From Spirosoma profusum (GTDB lineage: Bacteria > Bacteroidota > Bacteroidia > Cytophagales > Spirosomataceae), in NCBI RefSeq assembly GCF_014699005.1, contig NZ_JACWZY010000009.1:171826-235825 (forward strand): 64,000 nt of DNA, read 5' to 3'. Under the pieces are notes generated by a model. It searched no databases. It saw only the letters and a program-made list of their open reading frames with translations, and had not been told where the DNA came from. The translations under genes and the position numbers were made by a program. This document shows positions 33,698 to 41,452 of this stretch, piece after piece; position 1 is the first letter of the stretch; every line of letters starts with the position of its first letter.

Positions 33698-35725
33698 ATG
33701 AGAAAGATTCTGAATTTTCTAACTGTATACCTGCTCGTATTGGCGAGTGTTTTACCGGCTCCTGCTCAGGTTCGCTACAAAGCGGCAAAACGGGCGGATG
33801 GCAGTCAGGTCATTTACAAAGAACATCCGCCGAATTCGGGCGTATTCAGTACAACGGTCAGCGTCCTTCCCTCCGATGCTGCCAGAGCCCGGGTAGCGGG
33901 TAGGGTGCTCCTTCCATATGCGCTGGAAGGACAGCGCCAGTACAATCCCGATCAGTTTGGTCTGGGCAATAACAAGTATTTCTCAGAGACATTCAAGTTC
34001 AGTGTCGACTTCAACATGGGGAACCTGACAGTAGCTCAACGGAAACGACAGGGAATGAATTTCTTCAATGTGTGGTCGATGATTGGCGATCCCAGCTCAC
34101 CAAGTGCCGAGAAGTACTCAGTGCCCAACACGGAGGGCTTTTATTACATGACCGAAAGTGCCCTTCATGGTGCATATGAAGGCGCTAGGTATTTTGAAAG
34201 TAATCTCGAAGTGGTTGAAGCCTACCTGATCAATAGCATTCCCTCGCTAGGTGTTCCCGGTTCCGACCCCTACGCCGGAACGGTGGCCTTTAACATTGAA
34301 TCGTCCAATGACTGGAAGGCTGCAAACTATGGCAATGGTGGACACTGGCCCCCGGCTGATGGAAATAAACCGATTCGACTCGAATCGCCCACCGCTAAAT
34401 CCATGTTAGGCGGAAACGCTACGGTTTCGCTGTCGACCCTTTTGGGGAATCCTGGTGCGATGGAAATTGAGGGGGGTGTCAGGCGATCAAACCGACTGTG
34501 CATCATGTTCGCTATTGCCCGGCAGAAAGGGGCAACAAACCTCAAGATTTACTACGGCTCATCTAATAAGCAGGGGTATCCCAAAACATCCGATGCCACG
34601 GATTACGGTCAGTTTTTAGGGCAGTATAACGCTGACCCAAGCTTAATACCTGGCTTTATAAATGATGGCTCAAATCGCGTTGTATTGAATGGGCACACCT
34701 ACAAGCTTCAGGGCAACCAGTGGGATCTGGAAGATCACATGCTGGGGTATTTCTATCCAGGGCGTTTTGATATATCCAAAAAGGATTGGTGTGAAATCTG
34801 GGGCAACTTCGGCGTAACTGACTGTAGTGGTTATAATCAGAAGTCAGCACCCCAGAACTACCCCTATTTGTGGTCGAAAACAAAACCTGTCCATTACGTA
34901 GCCGAAGAGAAGGGCTACTATCAGGCGTGCCGGATCAAGATGAAGCAAAATCAGGGCAAGTACCGGGGGATTTTGCGCATGATCGAGACGTTCTACGAGC
35001 CTGATATTGCGGCCTATATTGACGGGGTTGGAGTGCCTACCCGTGCGCCATTCAGTCAGCTATTTGGCACCTTACCCTTCAACAATGACACGCCAAAGGT
35101 TTGGTTCCAGCCGGTAAGGACCTACACCATCTATTGCGTAGGACGGTTCTTTGCGGGGAATGACCCAGGCTGGGGGCTTCATGTATTTATCTCCAACGAA
35201 TATGCCCATGGCGATCTGAACAGCCATGAATTCAGGGCGTATAACCACGAGCTCCACCCCTACACGACGCTGTTTCAGGCCCGGGCGGATATGCAGCCGT
35301 ATGAAGTGTTTTTCAACGGCTCGACGCTGGTTGAAGACCCGGAGGTGCAGATTGGGGGGTCAGGAAATTTTGAAGCCTATACGGGTCTGGTCGCCTACAA
35401 TAATGCAGAAGGTTCGTCCAGTAGTGCTGGCCAGAAACCCTGCTACATGCTCCGCTACAAAGACATGGGCACCTATTGGCGGGTGCTGATTCTGGGTGGT
35501 TATAATCAGGACTGGACAGCTGAACATACGGATGTGGTCCGAGCCCCCAACGGCTTGTTAAACGGCAATTCGTTCGAAATAAAATTACGGGGACCGGGAG
35601 CGCAGATTTATGATTTTTACGTCAAGAAAACGGATAACAATCAGCGCTACAAAGCAACGCCGACGGCTCAGACGCTTTGGGAGAAAGCGGGGTATAGTGG
35701 TCGGGTAGGTTCGGCGCAGAATTAA
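33698..35725 (+). CDS. Secreted protein of unknown function
   Basis: A 675-residue protein with signal peptide MRKILNFLTVYLLVLASV and cleavage near PAPAQ. I recognise no family. The mature protein has Trp- and Tyr-rich segments (TEGFYYMTESALHGAYEGAR, YFYPGRFDISKKDWCEIWG), a LEDHMLGYFYPG motif and no obvious T9SS tail or catalytic signature. The fold looks all-beta, as in secreted carbohydrate-binding or hydrolase proteins, but this is only an impression. It lies between the metalloprotease and the repeat protein, each with its own terminator, so it is probably a single transcription unit. ACGTA/TACGT words are rare in it, as in its two neighbours. Confidence 0.75.
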   Translation: MRKILNFLTVYLLVLASVLPAPAQVRYKAAKRADGSQVIYKEHPPNSGVFSTTVSVLPSDAARARVAGRVLLPYALEGQRQYNPDQFGLGNNKYFSETFKFSVDFNMGNLTVAQRKRQGMNFFNVWSMIGDPSSPSAEKYSVPNTEGFYYMTESALHGAYEGARYFESNLEVVEAYLINSIPSLGVPGSDPYAGTVAFNIESSNDWKAANYGNGGHWPPADGNKPIRLESPTAKSMLGGNATVSLSTLLGNPGAMEIEGGVRRSNRLCIMFAIARQKGATNLKIYYGSSNKQGYPKTSDATDYGQFLGQYNADPSLIPGFINDGSNRVVLNGHTYKLQGNQWDLEDHMLGYFYPGRFDISKKDWCEIWGNFGVTDCSGYNQKSAPQNYPYLWSKTKPVHYVAEEKGYYQACRIKMKQNQGKYRGILRMIETFYEPDIAAYIDGVGVPTRAPFSQLFGTLPFNNDTPKVWFQPVRTYTIYCVGRFFAGNDPGWGLHVFISNEYAHGDLNSHEFRAYNHELHPYTTLFQARADMQPYEVFFNGSTLVEDPEVQIGGSGNFEAYTGLVAYNNAEGSSSSAGQKPCYMLRYKDMGTYWRVLILGGYNQDWTAEHTDVVRAPNGLLNGNSFEIKLRGPGAQIYDFYVKKTDNNQRYKATPTAQTLWEKAGYSGRVGSAQN

Positions 35726-35748
35726 TGAGAAGTAGTTATCAGATTCGT

Positions 35749-35785
35749 AAAAAGCCCCTTCCAGCCGGTTGGGGCTTTTTTGTTG
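35749..35785 (+). terminator. Terminator after the unknown secreted protein
   Basis: Stem AAAAAGCCCC / GGGGCTTTTTT with a 12-base loop; strong T-run. 24 bases after the stop. Confidence 0.9.
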
Positions 35786-35882
35786 CCGTATAGTAATATC
35801 AGATCATAAGTCATAAATGGAAGTTGCTTCGGGATTAATCACCATCTACCTTTAATTATATTTTAACCTCATCCGTTTACAT

Positions 35883-38084
35883 ATGAAACGTCTTTACATT
35901 TCTTTTTTCATTTCCTGGCTGGCTACTACCCCTCTGCTAGCTCAAACGAATTACCTGGAACGTACCCCAAACTCAGTAGCACCCGGTACCAATAATGCGA
36001 TTGTCGGCCCATTAACAGGAAATAATACCATGACTGGCTCGTACAATGCATTATTTGGTGGCTATGCCGGAAACTTTCTGACAACAGGCTCCTATAATTC
36101 GTTTATAGGCCATAATTCGGGGTTAAATACTACTTCGGGGATTTATAATTCATTTGTTGGCTACTATGCGGGCGTAGTCAACACCGAGGGTTCTTATAAC
36201 ACGTTTATGGGAAGTTCGGCGGGTAACTTTAATACCATAGGGGGTGGTAACACCTTTATCGGATTTGAGTCTGGCTATTCTAATAATATAGGCTATTCCA
36301 ATTCCTTTCTGGGTTATCAGACAGGCAAACAAAATACGTCCGGCTATTATAATTCATTTATAGGATATTTGGCTGGCCAAAAAAACACAACGGGCAAGTA
36401 TAATTCGTTCATGGGCAGTTTTGCAGGGAATGAAAATACTGGGGGAGAATACAATTCTTTTATTGGTTATAGCGCAGGCAAGAATACCACCACGGGCGGC
36501 TTTAATGTCATGATGGGGTCATTTGCGGGGAACAGTAATACCACGGGTGAATACAATGTAGTAGTAGGACCTTTTGCGGGCAGTAATGCTACAGCAGGGG
36601 CTTATAATGTAATCGTAGGGGCTAGTGCAGGTAGTAGTAGTAACATAGGATCGGATAATGTCTTTATAGGTAATCGCTCGGGTCAATTTACCACTGGTTC
36701 ATTTAATACAATGGTTGGTACTGGTTCAGGTAGTAATAACGAGAATACAGGCATTCGAAATTCGTTTTTTGGCACTGGAACTGGTAGTAATAACTCTACA
36801 GGGGATTTTAATTCGTTTTTTGGTAACGGGGCTGGTCAGAGCAACAGCACTGGTGATAATAATTCATTTATGGGGAGTTATTCAGGTGGCTTTAATACTT
36901 CTGGTAATAATAATGTATTTATGGGCATGTCTGCCGGTTCCTCCAATAAAACAGGTAGCAACAATTCAATCACAGGGGCCTATGCGGGCAGGAACAACAC
37001 CACCGGCAGCAACAACACGTTTATCGGTTTTGAAGCTGGTTTTAGTAACTCCACCGCTGATGCCAACGTCTTTCTTGGCTACCGAACGGGTTATAGTAAC
37101 ACCACCGGCATCGCCAACCTGTTCATGGGCCAACTCGCGGGCTACAGCAGCAACGGCAGCTACAACCTGTTCATTGGCAACTCGTCGGGCCAGCAAACGA
37201 CCTCGGGTGGAGGCAACACCTTCATTGGCAACGGCTCTGGCTATGGCAACATCACCGGACATAACAATACCTACATTGGCAATGGGGCTGGCTTCACCGG
37301 TAATGGGGCAGGCCAGAGCAACACCTTCATTGGCCAGAATGCAGGGGTATCACCGGGAGCTGTGGTGAATAACTCGACGGCCATTGGGGTGGCTGCCCAG
37401 GTATCGGCCGACAATTCGATTATTCTAGGTGTTCCCAACCCACTCTGGAAAGTGGGCATCGGCAACACCGCTCCCCAAAACAAGCTGGAGATCACCCACG
37501 GCACTTCTGGGCAGTCGGGTCTGCGGTTCACCAACCTGAAAAGCTCGAACTCCGCTTCGTTGACCAACCAAACCAAGGTACTGTCCGTTAATGAAAATGG
37601 GGATGTGATCCTTGTAAGTACAAGCAGTTCGACTCGGGAGGGCGTTAGTGAATCGCTCTGGCAGCGGAAAGGTTCATTTCTGCAAAGTACCCAGAACGAT
37701 GCGGTTGTTATTGGCAATAACGTAGCCCGCACCCCATCGGGTTACAAGCTGTTTGTGGAGGAAGGTATTCTGACTGAGAAAGTGAAGGTAGCGGTTAAGA
37801 ATACAAGTGACTGGAGTGACTACGTATTCAAGCCTAACTATTCACTGAAACCCCTTTCTGAAGTAGAGCAATACATCCAGAAGCATGAGCACCTGCCAGG
37901 CGTACCTTCTGCCAAGGAAGTGGTTGAAAAAGGTGTTGATGTAGCGAAAATGGACGCTAAGTTGCTTGAGAAGATTGAAGAGTTGACGCTTTACAGTATT
38001 GAGCAGGAAAAGAAGGCCAAGAAGCAGGAAGAACGTATCGATCAGTTGGAGCAACTGGTCAAACAACTGCTGGAGAAGAAATAA
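35883..38084 (+). CDS. Secreted glycine/asparagine repeat protein with coiled-coil tail
   Basis: A 733-residue exported protein (MKRLYISFFISWLATTPLLAQ). From about residue 30 to 510 a repeat of 18-24 residues occurs more than twenty times, consensus NTTGSYNSFIGYSAG, as in YadA-like head or phage-fibre beta-rolls. A linker with NKLEITHGTSGQSGLRFTNL follows, as in Bacteroidota fibre proteins. The C-terminus has YIQKHEHLPGVPSAKEVV, VAKMDAKLLEKIEELTLYS and a Lys/Glu-rich coiled coil to LEQLVKQLLEKK. This tail is the part preserved in the three remnants at 11412, 15883 and 23210. A trimeric surface fibre is likely by analogy. It has its own terminator. Confidence 0.85.
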   Translation: MKRLYISFFISWLATTPLLAQTNYLERTPNSVAPGTNNAIVGPLTGNNTMTGSYNALFGGYAGNFLTTGSYNSFIGHNSGLNTTSGIYNSFVGYYAGVVNTEGSYNTFMGSSAGNFNTIGGGNTFIGFESGYSNNIGYSNSFLGYQTGKQNTSGYYNSFIGYLAGQKNTTGKYNSFMGSFAGNENTGGEYNSFIGYSAGKNTTTGGFNVMMGSFAGNSNTTGEYNVVVGPFAGSNATAGAYNVIVGASAGSSSNIGSDNVFIGNRSGQFTTGSFNTMVGTGSGSNNENTGIRNSFFGTGTGSNNSTGDFNSFFGNGAGQSNSTGDNNSFMGSYSGGFNTSGNNNVFMGMSAGSSNKTGSNNSITGAYAGRNNTTGSNNTFIGFEAGFSNSTADANVFLGYRTGYSNTTGIANLFMGQLAGYSSNGSYNLFIGNSSGQQTTSGGGNTFIGNGSGYGNITGHNNTYIGNGAGFTGNGAGQSNTFIGQNAGVSPGAVVNNSTAIGVAAQVSADNSIILGVPNPLWKVGIGNTAPQNKLEITHGTSGQSGLRFTNLKSSNSASLTNQTKVLSVNENGDVILVSTSSSTREGVSESLWQRKGSFLQSTQNDAVVIGNNVARTPSGYKLFVEEGILTEKVKVAVKNTSDWSDYVFKPNYSLKPLSEVEQYIQKHEHLPGVPSAKEVVEKGVDVAKMDAKLLEKIEELTLYSIEQEKKAKKQEERIDQLEQLVKQLLEKK
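36000..37400 (+). repeat. In-frame ~54-72-bp repeats of the fibre protein
   Basis: More than twenty imperfect tandem units encode the NTTGSYNSFIGYSAG-like repeat. Units after about 36960 use noticeably more GC-rich codons (AACAACACC, GGCAAC) than earlier ones, so the array may join two sources. Confidence 0.8.
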
Positions 38085-38104
38085 TTGATTGACACTCGTT
38101 CGGA

Positions 38105-38136
38105 AAGGCCATGCTAATTAGCGTGGCCTTTTTTAT
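38105..38136 (+). terminator. Terminator after the fibre protein
   Basis: Stem AAGGCCATGC / GCGTGGCCTT with loop TAATTA and a run of six T. 20 bases after the stop. Confidence 0.9.
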
Positions 38137-38254
38137 TGGTCCACCCCTACCACAAATTCACTTATTGAGAATGTTGTTTCAGTTCTGTTACAGTCGTTAA
38201 ATAAAAAACCTACTATAATCAATTGATTAATAGTAGGTTATACGACTCATTAAG

Positions 38255-38326
38255 TGGCCCTGCAGGGACTCGAACCCCGACGAACGGTTCCGAAGACCGT
38301 CATGCTATCCATTACACCACAAGGCC
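38255..38326 (-). tRNA. tRNA-Arg (anticodon TCG)
   Basis: The minus strand folds as a standard 72-nt tRNA: acceptor GGCCTTG / CAGGGCC with discriminator A, D-arm GTGT...GCAT with A20, anticodon stem ACGGT / ACCGT around loop CTTCGGA (anticodon TCG, reading CGA-type Arg codons), and T-arm CGGGG TTCGAGT CCCTG. CCA is not encoded. It marks the border between the accessory region on its left and core genes on its right, and could be an integration site, although I see no attachment repeat. Confidence 0.95.
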
Positions 38327-38378
38327 ATAATTACCTAACCGTTTCAACGAAATATCTTGAGTAAATTTGTTCGAATAT

Positions 38379-39539
38379 TTATCCATGAAAAAAGTCCTTC
38401 ATTTTGTCGAAGAATCCTTTTTCATTTTTGTTTGGTTTGGGTTGAAAGTTAGGTGAATGACGTAACTTTTCCAACAAAGCCCGCTCTTCCGACGAAAGTG
38501 CCTTGGGCGTCCAGACGTTTACATGTACCAATTCGTCACCACGACCGTACCCGTTTAACTCCTTAATACCTTTTCCTTTTAGACGTAGTATTTTACCACT
38601 TTGCGTACCGGGTTCCAGGGTGATACGTGCCTTACCATCGATGGTAGGAACTTCAACGCTCATGCCGATGGCGGCATCCACAAAGTTGACGTAGAGGTCA
38701 AATACTACGTTGTTACCATCGCGTTTGAGTTCGGTGTCTTCTTCCTCTTCAATCACAATAAGCAGGTCGCCAGCTACACCTCCTCGCGGTGGTACGTTCC
38801 CTTTGCCGCCTACCGACAATTGAATTCCTTCGGCGACACCCGCCGGAATTTTGATTGGTATTACGTCTTCCTGCAACACACGACCTTCGCCAAAACAAGC
38901 TTCACAACGGTCGGTTACCAGTTTTCCTTCGCCATTACAGGTCGGACACGTACTGGTCGATACCATCTGACCTAACATGGTATTCACCACCTTACGGGTT
39001 TGGCCGGTTCCGTTACAGGTCGAGCAGGTTTGCACGGCGGTCCCATTTTTGGAGCCGTTACCTCCGCAGGTGTTACACGTTACGTGCCGCTTAACTTTAA
39101 TTTTTTTCTCAACGCCATTGGCAACTTCCTGGAGATTGAGTTTCAGTTTGATACGTAGATCAGATCCTCTCCGGACACGCTGACGGCCTCCGCCCCCATT
39201 AGCGCCCCGGAAGAAACTTCCAAAGGGTGAATCATCGCCAAATACGTCGCCAAACTGACTGAAAATATCATCCATGGTCGGACCACCAGCACCATAGCCG
39301 CCAGCCGCTCCACTCATGCCTGCGTGCCCGAACTGATCGTACCGAGCTTTTTTCTGCGGGTCGTTCAATACGTCGTAGGCCTCGGCCGCTTCCTTAAATT
39401 TTTCCTCAGCGGTGGGGTCATTGGGGTTTTTATCGGGGTGGTACTTGATAGCCATCTTCCGATAGGCCTTCTTCAAATCCTCCGCCGATACGTTCTTGTC
39501 AACCCCTAAAATTTCGTAATAATCGCGCTTCGTTGCCAT
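38379..39539 (-). CDS. dnaJ: Chaperone protein DnaJ
   Basis: A 386-residue type I Hsp40. The J domain (1-70) carries the HPD motif at 34-36, which stimulates the DnaK ATPase. A Gly/Phe-rich linker follows, then four CxxCxGxG zinc repeats (CNTCGGNG, CSTCNGTG, CPTCNGEG, CEACFGEG; about 150-210) and the C-terminal substrate-binding domains. It delivers unfolded proteins to DnaK in the cytoplasm. It follows grpE on the same strand, 100 bases away, with a 36-bp perfect palindrome between them. Full length. Confidence 0.98.
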   Translation of the reverse strand: MATKRDYYEILGVDKNVSAEDLKKAYRKMAIKYHPDKNPNDPTAEEKFKEAAEAYDVLNDPQKKARYDQFGHAGMSGAAGGYGAGGPTMDDIFSQFGDVFGDDSPFGSFFRGANGGGGRQRVRRGSDLRIKLKLNLQEVANGVEKKIKVKRHVTCNTCGGNGSKNGTAVQTCSTCNGTGQTRKVVNTMLGQMVSTSTCPTCNGEGKLVTDRCEACFGEGRVLQEDVIPIKIPAGVAEGIQLSVGGKGNVPPRGGVAGDLLIVIEEEEDTELKRDGNNVVFDLYVNFVDAAIGMSVEVPTIDGKARITLEPGTQSGKILRLKGKGIKELNGYGRGDELVHVNVWTPKALSSEERALLEKLRHSPNFQPKPNKNEKGFFDKMKDFFHG

Positions 39540-39550
39540 ATATTAAAAGT

Positions 39551-39637
39551 GCGAAAGAGTGAATGAGCGAAAGACCGGGCCGCCGGATGATATTCACCGC
39601 TCCGGCGGCCCGGTCTTTCGCTCATTCACTCTTTCGC
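39551..39637. repeat. 36-bp perfect palindrome between grpE and dnaJ
   Basis: Arms 39551-39586 and 39602-39637 are exact reverse complements with a 15-base loop. They contain the core GACCGGGCCGCCGGA, which recurs at 56506-56520 inside another palindrome, so this looks like a dispersed palindromic element. As transcribed RNA it would form a very stable hairpin directly after the grpE stop codon. Confidence 0.9.
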
Positions 39638-39639
39638 AA

Positions 39640-40251
39640 TTAACTGCCTACTATCACTTTTGCAAACCGGATAACTTTATCATTCAGGTAATAGCCTTTT
39701 TCGATTTCTTCGATGACTTTACCTTTCATATCCTCGCTAGGTGCTGGAAATTGGGTAACCGACTCATGCAGGTCGGCGTTGAACGACTCTCCTTTTGAGG
39801 TCATTGGCTTGAGGCCCTTGTTTTCCAGCGTTTTGAAAAATTTGTTGTAAATCAACGTAATACCTTCTTTCACCGCCGTTATGTCGTCAGTAGTATCGAT
39901 TGACTGCATAGCCCTTTCGAAATCGTCAACTACCGGAATCAGTGCCTGTAACAAGCCTTCGTTGGCGTTGCTGATCAGGTCTAATTTTTCCTTCGCTGTA
40001 CGTCGGCGAAAATTCTCAAAATCAGCGTATAAACGGAGATATTTATCTTTCAGTTCGGCTAATTCACTACCAACTTTTTTCGTATCGGCTGGAGCTGTTT
40101 CAGTATCAGCTACTACGTCATCCGTTACCTCAACATCAGCCATTTCTTCAGGCTCTCCGCCGTTGATGTTGATGGCGTCGTCGGTTGTCAGGTTGTCAGG
40201 TTGTTGCGTATCGGCAGACGCTTGTTCGTCCAAAATGTCTTTATTTTCCAT
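39640..40251 (-). CDS. grpE: Nucleotide exchange factor GrpE
   Basis: A 203-residue protein; I start it at the ATG at 40251 (MENKDILDEQAS), because the 29 codons upstream in the open frame do not fit the family. An acidic disordered N-terminus leads into the long dimerisation helix (ELAELKDKYLRLYADFENFR, RRTAKEKLDLISNANEGLL) and the C-terminal beta domain (VIEEIEKGYYLNDKVIRFAK). It releases ADP from DnaK and acts as a thermosensor. It forms an operon with dnaJ. No CIRCE operator is visible upstream. Confidence 0.96.
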   Translation of the reverse strand: MENKDILDEQASADTQQPDNLTTDDAININGGEPEEMADVEVTDDVVADTETAPADTKKVGSELAELKDKYLRLYADFENFRRRTAKEKLDLISNANEGLLQALIPVVDDFERAMQSIDTTDDITAVKEGITLIYNKFFKTLENKGLKPMTSKGESFNADLHESVTQFPAPSEDMKGKVIEEIEKGYYLNDKVIRFAKVIVGS

Positions 40252-40346
40252 TGATGAGCTTCTATTTCGCTTCCAGAAATTCATATGCAAAGATGGGCAA
40301 AAGACCGGCCAAAACCGCATTTCCTGACAAGTTGACACTATTTTAA

Positions 40347-40397
40347 CCTGGATTTAGTTGATTTATGGATTTAAAACGATTTCCAGGATTTAAAAAA
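40347..40397. repeat. Dispersed AAATCC-type intergenic repeat
   Basis: CTGGATTTAGTTGATTTATG followed by GATTT and CCAGGATTT. The same element occurs as a 49-bp inverted pair at 58451-58586 and once at 60563-60608. It separates the divergent grpE and queG genes. Confidence 0.6.
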
Positions 40398-40443
40398 TGG
40401 CTTTAGTCGTTTCAGTGGATAAAGAAGATATCCTTCATCCCTC

Positions 40444-41382
40444 GTGCACGCGCCTGCTCACCACTATACTCAACTTATTAAGGCTAAAGCCACTGAAATT
40501 GGTTTTGACTTTTGTGGTGTGGCTAAAGCTGATTTTCTGGAGGAAGAAGCGCCCCTACTGGAAAACTGGCTCAAAAACGGTATGCACGGCCAGATGAACT
40601 ATATGGCCAATCACTTCGATAAACGGCTCGATCCACGGCTATTGGTCGATGATGCAAAATCAGTAATTACGGTGCTACTGAATTATTATCCTGAGGAAAA
40701 ACTGCCGGAACGTAACGATGATCTAAAAATCTCTAAATACGCTTACGGAGCTGATTATCACTTTGTCATTAAAGACAAACTGAAAGAATTATTAGCTTTC
40801 ATCCATGATGAGATTGGCGAAGTTGGGGGCCGGGCCTTTGTCGATTCAGCACCGGTTATGGATAAAGCCTGGGCGAAACGGGCTGGACTGGGTTGGGTAG
40901 GAAAACATACAAATCTGATCAACCGCGATATCGGGTCCTTCTTTTTCATCGGTGAACTGATTCTCGACCTTGAACTGGAGCCCGACGGACCTATCACCGA
41001 TTACTGTGGGACGTGTACGCGCTGCATCGACGCCTGCCCAACCGACGCCATTGTGGCTCCATACGTAGTGGATGGTAGTAAATGCATTTCCTATTTTACA
41101 ATTGAATTGAAAGAAGCGATCCCGGAAGATGTTCGGGGGAAGTTCGACAACTGGATTTTTGGCTGCGATATCTGCCAGGACGTCTGCCCCTGGAACCGAT
41201 TTGCCCGTCCCCATCAGACAGCCGATTTCATTCCTAATCCCGAACTCACTACGTTCACAAAAAACGATTGGCTCGAAATAACTGAAGATGTTTTTCGGGA
41301 GATTTTTCGCCGGTCGGCGGTGAAACGTACCAAACTGGAAGGGTTAAAGCGGAATATCGCTTTTGTCAATTCTGCTACGTAG
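40444..41382 (+). CDS. queG: Epoxyqueuosine reductase
   Basis: A 312-residue enzyme of the last step of queuosine tRNA modification, reducing epoxyqueuosine to queuosine with cobalamin and two 4Fe-4S clusters. Visible marks: [14 protein letters not shown] at the start, [19 protein letters not shown], the conserved WVGKHTNLI, and the ferredoxin-like cluster ligands [16 protein letters not shown] and [11 protein letters not shown]. The frame has a stop at 40420 and no ATG before the conserved region, so GTG at 40444 is the likely start. It is divergent from grpE. Length is normal for bacteria lacking the extra C-terminal HEAT domain. Confidence 0.96.
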   Translation: MHAPAHHYTQLIKAKATEIGFDFCGVAKADFLEEEAPLLENWLKNGMHGQMNYMANHFDKRLDPRLLVDDAKSVITVLLNYYPEEKLPERNDDLKISKYAYGADYHFVIKDKLKELLAFIHDEIGEVGGRAFVDSAPVMDKAWAKRAGLGWVGKHTNLINRDIGSFFFIGELILDLELEPDGPITDYCGTCTRCIDACPTDAIVAPYVVDGSKCISYFTIELKEAIPEDVRGKFDNWIFGCDICQDVCPWNRFARPHQTADFIPNPELTTFTKNDWLEITEDVFREIFRRSAVKRTKLEGLKRNIAFVNSAT

Positions 41383-41452
41383 TAATGTGGTAGAATTGTG
41401 CCGTTATAGTGTTGTTTAGGTAAAGAAACTACTGCGCTTTAACTTTATATAC

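Noticed and set aside
38255..38326. Integrated element with attachment site at the tRNA-Arg gene
   Set aside because: No integrase gene and no repeat of the tRNA 3' end was found in the window, so only a boundary coincidence can be stated.
40397..40597. Frame starting [16 protein letters not shown] as the start of queG
   Set aside because: It is in a different frame from the conserved queG sequence and has no family content; GTG at 40444 is in frame.
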